Origin: Diadophis punctatus similis
Taxonomy: Eukaryota > Chordata > Lepidosauria > Squamata > Dipsadidae
DNA length: 64,000 nucleotides
Direction of reading: 5' to 3'
Assembly (NCBI GenBank): GCA_023053685.1
Contig: JALIGW010000016.1
Coordinates: forward strand, 13,545,473 to 13,609,472
Shown here: piece by piece, positions 53,023 through 63,896 of the stretch
How positions within the stretch are numbered: position 1 is the stretch's first letter
Layout: each line of letters opens with the position of its first letter
Notes under the pieces: generated by a model
The model's database searches: none
Told to the model about the DNA's origin: nothing
What the model saw: only the letters and a program-made list of their open reading frames with translations
Made by a program: the position numbers and the translations under genes

Positions 53023-53419
53023 ATAGGTAGTCTTCGGCATGCAATGGTTCATTTAGTGACCGTTCAAAGTTACGATGACACTGAAAAAGGTAACTTATAA
53101 CCATTTTTCACACTTACAACCGTTGCAACATTCCCTTGGTCATGAGATCAAAATTCAGATACTTGGCAACTGGTTCATATTTCTGATCGTTGCAATGTCC
53201 TGGGGTCATGTGATCCCCTATTGCGACCTTCTGACAAGCAAAGTCAATGCGGAAGCCAGATTCACTTAACAATCGTGTTACTAACTAAAAAGCTACAGTG
53301 ATTCACTTTACCACTATGGCAAGAAAGGTTGTAAAATGGGGCAAAATTCACTTAAAATCTGTCTCATTTAGCAACGGAAATGTTGGGGTCAATTGTGATC
53401 GTACGTTGAGTATTACCTG
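53023..53419. mobile_element. Tig-1 MITE, complete
   Basis: TAGGTAGTCTTCGGCATGCA to GTACGTTGAGTATTACCTG, in the same orientation as 26299. Carries CACTTAACAATCGTGTTACT. Confidence 0.8.
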
Positions 53420-53601
53420 TACACAGTACCTAGGAAAAGTATATAACATATTTAAATAACGCAGACATTTCATACATTTCATATAAAAATGTCACTCATC
53501 CTATAGATTCCCTAGGTATTCTATACAATGCCAGCTTTTCACATTTTGCTGGTAACGTATACACCATGAAACTTGGCTTCCCTTCATCAATTTCTGAATA
53601 T

Positions 53602-54218
53602 TGTTCTGACCTAGGCTTCACCAAATCATGAAACAGACTCCTTGTCCCAAAAAAACCCTTTTTATTTGGCTAATGTGAATTCTTAGCACTCACATCCAGC
53701 AAAGTCCCGGCAAACAGTCTTTCAAGGGTGAATTGCAAACACAGACCTTATCAGTCCTTGGATAGTTGCCAGGCCGATAGCTTCTTGACACAATGCGGAA
53801 CAAGGAAATACTTGGCAAGGAGTCTCTGTGAGGCACAACTCTGATAAGCCAATCTTCACACGAATAATGAACTAATTGTCTCCTGCAAACACCACTCCCC
53901 TTTCGCTCCTATTTATTTCCTATCGGAGGGGCCATTCAGCATCCCCTTGTGCTTTTACTCCCGAGTTGACTTCTGTTCCTTAATTGTTCCCTTCTCCTGA
54001 CAGCTCTGCGCATGCGCACATCGGGAACAGACTCCGGCTGTTCTTCAGCCCCACTTATCTCCTACTCCAAAGGTAGCTGATAACTGTTGGACGGCCCTGG
54101 CCCCGTGTCTGCCTCATCAGAGCCTTCCCCAGACTCCAGGACTGGCCCATGTTTCTCCCCAACCTCCTCCCTGTCTGAGTCTGCCGCCAGCTCTGCTGGC
54201 CGCTGGTGGGCCACAACA
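53602..54218 (-). mobile_element. LTR-1 solo LTR, 617 bp, 5-bp target duplication
   Basis: Plus-strand limits TGTTCTGACCTAGG and GGTGGGCCACAACA. AATAT is at 53597-53601 and 54219-54223. In minus reading it starts TGTTGTGGCCCACCAGCGGC like LTR-1 at 28810, and again contains an acidic open segment (RPAELAADSDREEVGEK) near the start. Two independent insertions with exact duplications define the family ends. Confidence 0.9.
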
Positions 54219-54442
54219 AATATTATCCAGTCTTCCCTGACTGCAATGCATCTCCAGAATTGAACAGGATGAGCAAAGGAGAAGTCCCACCTACATGGAT
54301 GGCAACAGGTTAGAGAAGGCTGAGGCAACCCAATATATCAGAGCAAAACAGTAGGACTATCTTATTTTGGAACAATGACGCGGCTATTTGTGCAAGTATT
54401 TTCATTGTTTTTTGGGGTTCCTTGTGAATTTCCTTGGTTTAG

Positions 54443-54900
54443 TGTCTATGGAGATTCTCAATCATCCAGGTCATGGTTGTCCCAAAGGTGCTTTTCCAAA
54501 AGGCAACTGGACTTTCTTGGGGTTTTTTCCTTGAAAACATTAGCAACAGAGTGGTAAATGCCTGGAACTCACTACCTGACTCTGTGGTTTCGTCACCAAA
54601 CCCCCAAAACTTTACCCTTAGACTATCCACTGTTGACCTCACCTGATTCCTAAGAGGTCAGTAAGGGGAGTGCATAAGTGCACCAGCGTGCCTACCGTCC
54701 CTGTCCTAATGTTCCCGCTTATCAGTACCCATCTTATGTATATAAACAATGTTTTATCTATGTATATTACCAACATGTACTTGACAAATAAAAATAAATA
54801 AATAAATAAATAAATAAAATTTAGCTTCTCATCCAAGAAGCTTCTTTAGAACTGAAGAGCATCTTGGATGAGAAGTGAAACATTTTCAAGGAGAAAAACA
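54443..54900 (+). mobile_element. PLE-A palindromic tail split by a LINE
   Basis: TGTCTATGGAGATTCTCAAT to TTTTTTCCTTGAAAAC (54443-54540) and GCTTCTCATCCAAGAAGC to GAAACATTTTCAAGGAG (54825-54895). The second part contains CTGAAGAGCATCTTGGATGA GAAGTGAAAC, an intact CTGANGA/GAAA pair. Confidence 0.7.
54542..54820 (+). pseudogene. LINE 3' end with coding remnant and (AAAT)n
   Basis: Encodes VVNAWNSLPDSVVSSPNPQN, FTLRLSTVDLT and a stop, the hydrophobic ending typical of CR1/L2-clade ORF2. The UTR AGAGGTCAGTAAGGGGAGTG to CATGTACTTGACAAATAAAA follows and ends in AAAT units. The UTR matches 10509-10664. It sits inside PLE-A. Confidence 0.75.
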
Positions 54901-54905
54901 AGGTC

Positions 54906-55150
54906 TTATTTTATTTATTTATTTAATAATTAGTGAGACTTATATACCGCCTCACAGTGCAAGCACTCTCTAAGCAGTTTACACCAGTAAGCAATGTATA
55001 TTTATATTGCCCCCAACAATCTGAGTCCTTCATTTTACTTACCTCGGAAGGATGGAAGGCTGAGTCAACCTTGAGCCGGTGAGATTTGAACCACTGACCT
55101 GCGGATCACAGTCAGCTAAAGTGACCTGCAGTACTGCCTCTAACCTACTG
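54906..55150 (-). mobile_element. SINE-1 variant with AAAT tail
   Basis: The same variant as 31863-32257 (TAAGCAATGTATATTTATAT). The head is truncated before box A at TAACCTACTGCG. The tail carries TTATTTATTTA on the plus strand. Confidence 0.83.
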
Positions 55151-56343
55151 CGTTTTGGAAAAGCACTTTTGGGATTTCTTTGGTTCCTTTGGTGATGCAA
55201 CAAGAACAATCATTTTGGACTCAAACTCCATAAATAAGTGTTGCCACGAACGACACCAGAAGCTAGCCACAGAGGGCGACCCACAAACAGCCTACAAGTT
55301 GTGACCATCTTCGAACCCAAGGGATGTACCTGCAGGGCCCGGATGCAGCCAGCATCCGTCACATGTGCTGAAGCTAAATAGGATTGTCTGGGTAGTCCGA
55401 ATACCTTTCCTTTGAAGCTGAAATGGCTCATATTTCAGCGAGCCGCCGCTTACTTGTAGGTGGGCTCAGTGGCATACTCATAAAAATCACTGGTGAGATA
55501 CAGGAAATAATAATGTTTAATGTAGCAACAGATTATTAGCTCTCCTCGGTGTGCAGTTTAATAGCATTCCGTGGCTTGTTTTAAGGAGTCTGGAAGGCCT
55601 CGCAGGCATGTGGGAGACGGCAGGAGCAGTTTCTTCCTTCCATTTTTAACTCCTCTCGTCACCACTGGGAGACGTTAACCTCACTTCCTCAGACGCATCG
55701 GATATCTTTCCTAAGCCCGCGACTACTAAACCGACTCTGCATCTCTGCAATTTGATCATTTCCTCATGCTAATGAGCCAGTTTCTCAGTAAGAAAAAATC
55801 GTTTCCCATTATCCATCAAGCCCTTGGCAACGATAAAATGGCACGTTGCCAGCATCTGCATAAACCCATCAGGAGATCAGAAGCAGCTAGGAACACTCCT
55901 TAACTAACAGTGTATCTGGGTGGCGAGGAGAGCCTTAACAACCTAAGTTGTAGACAGATTTGATTTCAGGAGCTGCAGACAGATACATCCTGGGCATTTG
56001 GGCATGCTCCAAGGGGCATTTTGGTGTTTCAAAACCTGAAGCAATGCATGGTTCACAGTCTCGCAATTCACCCTGAAAGCTATTTTCTCCCTCTTGCTCT
56101 TGAAAATGGGAGGTATTAAAACCAAACCATCAAACCGACAGCACAATTGATCTAGCATAGAATGTGTGAAGTAGAATTCCTAATGTGATCGTCTGGGCCA
56201 CTTTCTGTATTGTGTGCAGAGTACATGTAGCTCTTTCTAACCAAAGGCTGGATCTGATTTTTTTTTTCTGTGTGTTACTTAAGGCACAAATGTCCAGGCT
56301 CGGTTTATCCTAATTTGGACATACTTTGTGAAGATCTGGCTCT
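55151..56343. other. No gene recognised; about 1.2 kb of apparently unique DNA
   Basis: Longest stretch free of recognisable repeats in the right half. 55530-55900 is even in composition and a reasonable place to look for conserved non-coding sequence. Confidence 0.4.
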
Positions 56344-56510
56344 CTGGAAAAAGCTGTAATGCTGGGAAAGATAAAAGGAAGAGGGGAAGACCAGAAGTAA
56401 GGTAGATGAACTCAGTTACAATAGCAATGGGGACATCACTGAAAGAGCTGACGGACCAAGCTAGAGACATGCCATCATGGAGAAAATATATGTGATTATT
56501 AAGAGACAAC
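56344..56510 (+). pseudogene. RTE-type LINE fragment
   Basis: GCTGTAATGCTGGGAAAGAT then AGGAAGAGGGGAAGACC matches the Bov-B-like LMLGK...RRGR segment, followed by TCATGGAGAAAATATATGTG as in 17818-17990. Stop codons throughout. Confidence 0.6.
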
Positions 56511-56705
56511 ACCACTGTTAAATACATTAATGCACTGTAAATAGATGTTTGCAATCCTGCACTCAAACATAGAACATATAATAGGTACAATGTCAAAATA
56601 TCCTTTAGCAGAGGCAGAAAGTTTAACTACACAGAAATATGGGCTTCTGGATTATTTCCAGATATGCCGTAACTCTGAAATTTCTGTTCTAAAATTGATG
56701 ATGAT

Positions 56706-57237
56706 GTTATCCATTCAGTTGTACCCGACTCTTGGCAATTCTATGGACCAAGTAATGCACATTTACCCAACTTGCACTACTTCTTTGATGTCTATGGAGA
56801 TTCTCAGTCACCCAGGTCATGGTTGTCCCAAAGGTGTTTTTTTCAAGAGGCAACTGGACTTTCTGGTTTTTCTTTGAAGATGTTTCTCTTCTCATTCAAG
56901 AAGCTTCTTCAGCTCTTGGATGAAGAAGCTTCTTGGATGAGAAGTGAAATGTCTTCAAAGAAAAAACAGAAAGTCCAGTTGCCTCTTGAAAAAAGCACCT
57001 TTGGGACTACTTCTTTGAGTTTTCTATGCTCTAGCTAGTGTCAGCTTCGATGATGTCCAGCCACCCTGTTCTTTGATGACCTGGTTTCCTTTTACCACTG
57101 ACTCTTCCAAAAATAATTGCTTTCCCCAGTGAATTTCTCCAACATGACATGGCCAAAGTAATTGAGACGCAGTTTCGTGATTTTGCCTTCCAGTGACATG
57201 TCTAGTGTTATGGGCTCCAATCCTTGCTTGTTAGTCA
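56706..57237 (-). pseudogene. RTE/Bov-B-related antisense fragment, split by PLE-A
   Basis: CAGTTGTACCCGACTCTTGG (56717) resembles the complement of the Bov-B tail. Sequence 57019-57237 (GATGATGTCCAGCCACCCTG, CCAACATGACATGGCCAAAG) looks like an antisense RTE coding relic. The PLE-A at 56789-57005 divides it. Confidence 0.5.
56789..57005. mobile_element. PLE-A palindromic element, 217 bp, 13-bp target duplication
   Basis: ACTACTTCTTTGA stands at 56776-56788 and 57006-57018. The element starts TGTCTATGGAGATTCTCAGT and ends GAAAAAAGCACCTTTGGG. Arms GAAAGTCCAGTTGCCTCTTG and their complement face each other around mirrored AAGCTTCTT segments. No ORF, so the palindromic tail moved alone. Confidence 0.75.
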
Positions 57238-57242
57238 CCTTT

Positions 57243-57916
57243 TGTTGAGATGAGAATAAAATCTCATAGAGGCAATTTGGATCTTTACTTGGAATCCAGA
57301 CAGTTAGAAATAAAGCCAAGATTAAAAGTCTAATAGAAAATATTTATTTCAGTACAAAAACAATAAATCCTGAATAATTACATCTTTGCTAAGTGTCAAG
57401 ATAGGAATTTCTCCTATCAGAGGTGATCTTTGGATCTTGCTTCCTTGAAGTCATTCGCATTAGAAAATAAAACCGAGATTCAAATCTAATTAACAAAATA
57501 TTTATTTCAGTACAAAAGTAATAAAAATAAACCCTTAATAAGCTACATCTTTTCAGCTAATGAATTCACGACTGCCTCGGCAGGCATGGAGGAAGAAAAG
57601 AAAGAAGGGAGTGGGAGTTGACAAACTCCTGGAATGCACGCATGCGTAGTAAAACATATCACATGTCTGCTTGATTATAAATACAGTAACCTTAGGAAAC
57701 AGTAGAGGTGCACAACTGGCAATAATTCACATTGTGATACTAAGAAACGTTCAGGTCAAGAGCTTAAGGCAGAAGAGAATTAATGGTGGTTTAGGAATGC
57801 ACACATGCGTACAACTCATATCACGTGTTCTGCCTGTATTGGAATGTACCATAATATTAGGATAGGGATGCATCACCCTGCATAGACATACCGCTGACAA
57901 TATTCACACCGTGACA
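57243..57916 (-). mobile_element. LTR-2 solo LTR (outer), interrupted by another LTR-2
   Basis: TGTTGAGATGAGAATAAAAT at the left and CACACCGTGACA at the right. CCTTT is duplicated at 57238-57242 and 57917-57921. Minus the inner LTR and its 5-bp duplication it is 323 bp, against 320 bp for 37695-38014. The minus strand carries an AATAAA-type signal. Confidence 0.88.
57394..57739 (-). mobile_element. LTR-2 solo LTR (inner), 346 bp
   Basis: TGTCAAGATAGGAATTTCTC to ATTCACATTGTGATA. CTAAG is at 57389-57393 and 57740-57744. The terminal GACA is mutated to GATA. It shares ATATTTATTTCAGTAC with the outer copy. TATTTATAATC on the minus strand (near 57672) is a possible TATA box upstream of the poly-A signal. 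Confidence 0.88.
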
Positions 57917-57921
57917 CCTTT

Positions 57922-58938
57922 GTTGCCCAAGGAATATGCAGGAGCCTTCTCTGGCACCACAGCTGGAACAAGTTGTGGTAGGTAGGTAGCTACAGGGAAC
58001 ACAACAGAGTAGACTAACCTACATTTGGTTGCTGTTTTTAACATTAGTATAATATTATAAAAGGATGAGTAAATCAAGAAACATCACAAATGTCACAGAT
58101 GGTGTCAAAATATAGAGTTGTTACTCTTCGTTACCACATATGGTATTTCTACATAAGCACCCAAGAGTTAATATCAATTCCCTAAATAATGTTTCATGAA
58201 CCAAAATTTCAGTCCAGTATTACATTTCATACTTCTGTGAGGGTAATATTCTTATAATTCCTTGTTTGGATTAGTATTGTTTTAAAAGCAAATGAACAAA
58301 CTGTAATGCTATGTGCAGTTTTCCTAATCAAAGTGTTTCGTTCCTAATCCTTCCTTCCCGCCAATCATTTGCCTTGTACTCATGATTGTATCTTACACAA
58401 TGGTTGGATTAATCGCTTCAAACAGGCTCCTGCAGTAAAATAAGACTATAAAGAATCCAAGATGAATTGTTTTAGAGCCTAAGAGTTTAGATTTGAGTTC
58501 CTATGGCAACCTCAGTTCTGCCCCTCAACCTGGCTCATACCTGAGGCTTCCTTCAGAGGCACCAGTTATCACAGCAACCTTAATAATAAGTTACCAGCCA
58601 GGAAGATGTTGAATTACAGACTTTGCAGTCTGCTTTGTCAAAGCCAGCATTTCAACCAAGCCTTGAAGAAACACATTCACTGCTTAAAGAAACTGAAACT
58701 AAATCAGCAACAAAGCAAGCACGAACCTTTGTCAGGTGAAGGGACCTCAGAAAAGCTTGAAACTGCCTATTGTATAAAAGATAATCATCCTAGTATTGTT
58801 TAACATGCCATTTTTCCCTTTGAAAAAAAAAGCCCCAAAATCACTGGGGGTTTTTTCCATGGGTGAAATCAAATGTAGAAAGGGAACCATCGTTGAACTG
58901 AGGAAGTCTCCTGAAATCAAAGAATCACAGAATCATGG
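57922..58938. other. No gene recognised
   Basis: About 1 kb without a recognised family. The 65-residue frame at 58606-58803 (LNYRLCSLLCQSQHFNQALK start) has no motif I know. Confidence 0.4.
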
Positions 58939-59275
58939 GGTTGGAAGGGACCTTGGAGGTCTTCTAGTCCAACCCCCTACCCAAGGCAGGAGTCCTTATT
59001 GCATCCCAGACAAATGGTTGCCCAATCTTTCCTTGAAGACCTCCAATTCTGGGAGGAAAGCTATTCCATTAATTGTTCTCACTATCAGGAAATTTCTCCT
59101 AAGTTCCAGATTGGATCACTCTTTAATGAGCTTCCACCTATTGCTTCTTGTCCTGATCTCAGATGCTAGGGAGAATAAGTTGACCCCCTCATCCCTGTGA
59201 CTGCCCCTCAAGTACCAGATGACAGCTATCATGTCACACCTGATCCTTCTCTTTGTTAGGCTAGACATATCTAAC
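58939..59275 (-). pseudogene. CR1 LINE 3' end, diverged
   Basis: UTR GGGTTGGAAGGGACCTTGGA and TCTAGTCCAACCCCCTACCC on the plus strand, with an extra G in CCCAAGGCAGG. The coding part upstream is full of substitutions, with a short deletion after CTCCAATTCTGGGAGG. Ends at TAGGCTAGACATATCT. Confidence 0.8.
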
Positions 59276-59307
59276 CAGAGTTAACAAACTAACTTGAGTT
59301 TGACAAC

Positions 59308-59490
59308 CAGGGGTGTCAAACTCAAGGCCTGCAGGCCGGATCTAGGCCGCAATGTGGTCGGATCCAGACCACAGGGCCATCCTGGTCTACCCAATGCAAA
59401 GAGGAAAGATTAGGCCAGCGTAGCTTTGGCCCAGTCTACCCAGTGCGAAGAGGAAAGATCGAGCTAGCGTAGCTTCGGACGGTCTACCCG
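59308..59490. mobile_element. hAT-A fragment with a 50-bp tandem repeat
   Basis: CAGGGGTGTCAAACTCAAGG is an intact hAT-A left end. From 59383 a unit of about 53 bp (GTCTACCC...GCGAAGAGGAAAGATCGAGC...GTAGCTTCGG) is repeated twice. The right end is absent; LTR-1 sequence starts at 59491. Confidence 0.65.
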
Positions 59491-59700
59491 TGTTCTGTCC
59501 CCACGAAGCACACAACCACACGAACAGGTTTAAAGCAATACTTTTACTAATAAAACTGTTATCAGTAAAGAGTGCACACACCAAAATTACAAACAGTCTT
59601 GGTTGGCAAACAACCAGCTACTAATTACTTCATTAGTAGCCGGGATTAGTTCAAAGAGTTCTCAAACAATGATGAGCCAATTAAGTCCAGTTAGCTTTCA
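59491..59700 (-). mobile_element. LTR-1 fragment (3' third)
   Basis: TGTTCTGTCCCCACG on the plus strand is the complement of the LTR-1 3' end. In minus reading CTACTAATGAAGTAATTAGT and AGTTTTATTAGTAAAAGTA follow the order in 28810-29447. The 5' two-thirds are gone. Confidence 0.7.
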
Positions 59701-59701
59701 T

Positions 59702-60213
59702 ACTTAACAACCTTTGGAGCATCTCCATGACCGTGTGATCAAAAGTCAGAGGCTTGGCAACTGGTTCATACTTATGACCGTTGCAGTGTGATCACCTTGT
59801 ATGACCTTCTGCCAAGCAAAACCAAAGCAGAAGCCAGATTCTCTGAACAACCGTGTTACTGACTTATCAGCTGCAGCGATTCACTTAGCAATTGTGGCAA
59901 CTATGGTCGTAAAATGGGGCAAAACTCACTTGATAAATGTCTCACCTAACAACATACATTTTGGGCTCAATTAAGAGAGCCGAGGTGGCGCAGCGGTTAG
60001 AGGCAGTACTGCAAGCCACTTTAGCTGACTGTGATCTGCAGGTCAGTGGTTCAAATCTCGCCGGCTCAAGGTTGACTCAGCCTTCCATCCTTCCGAGGTA
60101 GGTAAAATGAGGACCCAGATTGTTGGGGGCAATGTAAATATACATTGCTTACTGGTGTAAACTGCTTAGAGAGTGCTTGCACTGTGAGGTGGTATATAAA
60201 TCTCACAAACAAA

Positions 60214-60304
<91 letters not shown>

Positions 60305-60332
60305 ATTGTGGTCGTACGTCGAGGACTACCTA
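59702..60332. mobile_element. Tig-1 MITE interrupted by a SINE
   Basis: Starts mid-element at TTAACAACCTTTGGAGC and ends GTCGTACGTCGAGGACTACC before TATA. It is split after TTTTGGGCTCAATT (59970) by SINE-1 with its AAAT array. Confidence 0.77.
59971..60305 (+). mobile_element. SINE-1 variant with a long (AAAT)n tail
   Basis: AAGAGAGCCGAGGTGGCGCA, box B GTTCAAATCTCG, variant body ATGTAAATATACATTGCTTA, then about 24 AAAT units (60207-60305). AATT appears on both sides. Well preserved. Confidence 0.9.
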
Positions 60333-60360
60333 TATAGGTTTTGTAAAATTTGATCTGTTG

Positions 60361-60389
60361 ATATTGTAAACCATCCAGGTTTACAATAT
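60361..60389. repeat. Short perfect inverted repeat
   Basis: ATATTGTAAACC and GGTTTACAATAT face each other across ATCCA, 12 bp per arm. Confidence 0.85.
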
Positions 60390-60412
60390 GGTAAGATGGG
60401 TGATCAATACAT

Positions 60413-60415
<3 letters not shown>

Positions 60416-60510
<95 letters not shown>

Positions 60511-60518
60511 CACACACA

Positions 60519-60598
<80 letters not shown>

Positions 60599-60652
60599 CA
60601 TACCAGTACATACATACATACATACATACATACATACATACATACATACATA
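60416..60652. repeat. GATA / CA / GA / CATA compound microsatellite
   Basis: About 24 GATA units (60416-60510), CA (60511-60535), GA (60536-60593), then CATA (about 60594-60652). It runs straight into the TA of a Mar-1 element. Confidence 0.96.
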
Positions 60653-61058
60653 CCGTATTTTTCGAAGTATAAGACGCACCGAAGTATAAGACACACCTTA
60701 GTTTTTGGGGAGGAAAATAGGAAAAAAAATCTACCTACCTATCTGGCTAGCTTCCTTAGTCTGTTCAGCTTCAGCACATTATTTTATCCCCTGGTTAGGG
60801 CTGAAAAAAAAACTTATTCGGAGTGAGTAGCAATGAAAAAAAGCCCGCAAAGACTTAGGGCTGGAAAAAAACTTCTTTGGAGGGAGTAGCAGTGAAAACA
60901 AGCCTGCAAGCCAGGAAGAGCCGGGGAAGATCGTTAGCACCTCGTTAGAGCTGGGGGGAAAAGCTTTGAAAAAGCTACATTCGGAGTATAAGACGCACCC
61001 AAATTGTCAGCCTCTTTTAGGGAGGTGAAAGGTGCGTCTTATACTCCAAAAGATACGG
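60653..61058. mobile_element. Mar-1 MITE, 406 bp
   Basis: CCGTATTTTTCGAAGTATAA to TTATACTCCAAAAGATACGG, TA on both sides. The left TA is the last unit of a CATA array. Internal units as in 47424-47897. Confidence 0.86.
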
Positions 61059-61578
61059 TACATACTTTGGCCTGATTCAGCAAGATTCAGCTTATATGCG
61101 GCTCTCAGCAAGGTTCATTACAAATAAACGGTGGAACAGGTAGACGTTTGCCCATAGTTCCGCTGAATTCATCTCACCTGGTAGCCCATCCCATTTCTTC
61201 CGACCTGCATTAAAGCTACAATAAAGTCCTATCACCGACAAATTTTTATCAAAACGCAGAGGCATCTCCGTAAAATAGCTTTTGGTCTTTCACTTTATTT
61301 TGCAGAAATACCTTTTCAGGGAAAGAGGGGGGGAGAGAAAAATATGGAAGTTGTCTTATTCAATCATATTGCAGATCCATTCCTGTATGACAAGCAATAC
61401 TAAGAACCATCAAGTGAATTTTAACCAAAGTCCTTTGAAAGAGAAATTCCTTTAAAAAAAAAAATACTACTATCTCGAAAAATTGGAGCAGGACACATGT
61501 GTGAAGCTGCCAGTCAACATTTGGGAGGAGGGGGGGAGTAACTCAGCGTATCTTCCTGGGTTTTGGAGCCTCAAAGTA
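61059..61578. other. No gene recognised
   Basis: No repeat family or exon recognised. Confidence 0.4.
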
Positions 61579-62410
61579 CAGTTGATCCTCAATTCACAAC
61601 CATTCATTTAGTGACCATTTGAAGTTGCAATGGCACTGGAAAAGTTGACTTGTGACCGTTTTTCATATTTATGACCGTTGCGGCATCCCCATGGTCACGT
61701 GTTCAAAATTCAGGTGCTTGGCAACTGGCATGTACTTATAATAGATACACTGTCCCCAGGTCATGTGCCATTTCCCAACTGGCTCCTGACCAGCAACTCA
61801 ATGGGGGAAGATTTGTTTAATACAGGGGTGTCAAACTCGATTTCATTGAGGGCCCATTAGGGTTGTGATTGACCTTGGGGGGCTGGGGTGGACATGGCCA
61901 GCTCAACGTCACTCATCGAGGCTCCGTTTTCAGCCATGACGGCCTCCTGCAGCCTTCTGCCAGTGAAAACAGAGCTTGGGGAGGCTGCACGCGGCCCGCC
62001 CAGGATCCGTTTTCTGCTGCAACATCCTCCTGCAGCCCTCTGCCAGCCTCCCCGAGCTCCATTTTCACTGGCAGAGGGCTGCAGGAGGCTGTCATGGCTG
62101 AAAACGGAGCCTGTGAGGGCCACGTGTGGCCTCCCAAGCACCATTTTTACTGGCAGAGGCACCACGGGCCGGTCCTTCGCTGTTTCCAGGGCAGCCCCAT
62201 GGGCCAGATCTAAACAGCCCGTGGGCCGGATCCGGCCCATGGGCCTTGAGTTTGACACCCCTGGCTTAATGAGTACTTGATTCCCTTAACAACTGCAGTA
62301 ATTTGCTTATCAAAAAAGGTTGAAAAATGGGGCGAAACTCACAACAACTGACTTGCTTGGCAATGGAAATTTTGGGTCAGTCATGGTCGTATGTTGAGGA
62401 CTATCTACTG
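61579..62410. mobile_element. Tig-1 MITE interrupted by hAT-A
   Basis: CAGTTGATCCTCAATTCACA to CGTATGTTGAGGACTATCTA. Split at 61822 by a complete hAT-A. The pieces rejoin in the usual Tig-1 order. Confidence 0.8.
61823..62263. mobile_element. hAT-A element, complete, 441 bp
   Basis: CAGGGGTGTCAAACTCGATT to TTGAGTTTGACACCCCTG. Flanks GTTTAATA (61815-61822) and GCTTAATG (62264-62271) agree at 6 of 8. Inside are several CTGCCAGTGAAAACAGAGC-type units. GC-rich frames on both strands are artefacts. Confidence 0.87.
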
Positions 62411-62456
62411 TATACTCAACCAATTCCCAGGAGAGAACTTCCCAAAAGCATCTGAT

Positions 62457-62962
62457 CAGGGGCGGGTTCCTAATTTTTTTACTACCACTCTGTGGGCATG
62501 GCTTATTTTGTGGGTGTGGCTTGTCGGCCATGTGACCAGGTGGACGTGACTTCTTGGACTGCTGAAGGGAGGGAAACTAAGATAGGTCCTGCTGCCCATT
62601 CCCCCTCCCCTCAGCAGCTCGAGAAGCCTCGAACGTGCGAAAATGCCTAGGATCATCACCACGCATTCGTGGCTTCTCGGACTGCTGAAGGGAGGGGAAT
62701 GGAGATATCTCCTGCCGCCCGTTCTTTCAGCATCTCACATGCTCCCTCAGCCATCCTCCCATGCTTGGACTCACTGTGGGGTAGGAAGGCAGCGCATACG
62801 CAGAAGCTCGGCTTCTGGGCATGCGCAGAAGAAATTTTTTTTTTAATTTAAATTTTTTTTTAAAAAAAATGGCGGTGCCCAGACCACACCGGTACTGTGA
62901 CGTCACCAGCGGGCCGCTACCGGTGCTATAGAGTGGACCGCACCTGTAGGAACCCACCACTG
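62457..62962. mobile_element. hAT-B long subtype, 506 bp, perfect 8-bp target duplication
   Basis: CAGGGGCGGGTTCCTAATTT to GGAACCCACCACTG, CATCTGAT at 62449-62456 and 62963-62970. Closest to 16350-16875, including the duplicated GGACTGCTGAAGGGAGGG unit. Confidence 0.92.
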
Positions 62963-62970
62963 CATCTGAT

Positions 62971-63896
62971 GATGGAAGGCCACCGAGATTAGAGCTGTGA
63001 AAACAGGCTTTCAGTATCCCATCATACAGTATATCCCTTCAAGTTGAGTTTCATCTAAATTGTAGATGATAAAGCAGCTCTCCTTTTTAACCAATAACCA
63101 GTTAACCCTTCATCCTTTCATTGCCAGTTACAGCTGTTGATATAGTTTTCCATCCAACAGCAGAAAAATACCCTAAATCATTCACGCGCGCACAGACAAT
63201 TTACTTCCTTTTCGATATCATTCTGCCATTATTTGTTTCTCGGGCTAAAATGTAATCATCCTTGTTGTCTCCAAGCTTACTGCAATTTTTTTTCACCTTT
63301 CTATTTCAAATAAACTTCTGACATCGGCGCTACCTAGGCAAGATTAATATGACTTTCCTACTTAATATAAATCAGTATGGGGTGTTTTGCAGAAATGTTT
63401 CTAACTGCAAAGGACAATGCAGTTTATCATTTCGTTCTGAAAGCAAGTCACCCGGATCTGGATATTTATGCTTCCTTGAATTCTGAAATGATGAAATATA
63501 AATGTGTTCCCATCAAGAAAAAGCATGCATTAAATTTATAATCTTTGCATTATACCTGAGACATCTTTCAGGGTTGCTTGTTTACTTATTTCTAAGTTGC
63601 TAGGTGGTGGTTTTTTTTCCTTTTCAAAAAAGACTAGAAAGAAAATCCAAGAAGCTTTTAAAAGCAAAATACATATGCCAGGTTAAATTAAAATGCATTT
63701 ACTTGCTTATTTTTATTTTAAAATGTTACTCACTCATAAGTTACTCTAGGTGGCTTCCATATGTTTATATATAAGGTATCAAAACATAGATTAAAAATTT
63801 AGGAAACCAATTCTGGAAAGACTTGGTAATTTTCTGTTCAATCATATCCAATTTTCAGAGACCACTTGGAGAAATCACTGCAGTTTTCTTGGCAAG
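62971..63896. other. No gene; possible Bov-B-type tail at about 63835-63870
   Basis: 62990-63800 shows no repeat family. GTTCAATCATATCCAATTTT near 63836 resembles the antisense Bov-B or Sauria SINE 3' end. Confidence 0.4.

Noticed and set aside
58606..58803. 65-residue frame as a possible small gene
   Set aside because: No motif, no homologous family recognised and no promoter or splice evidence; frames this long are expected by chance.
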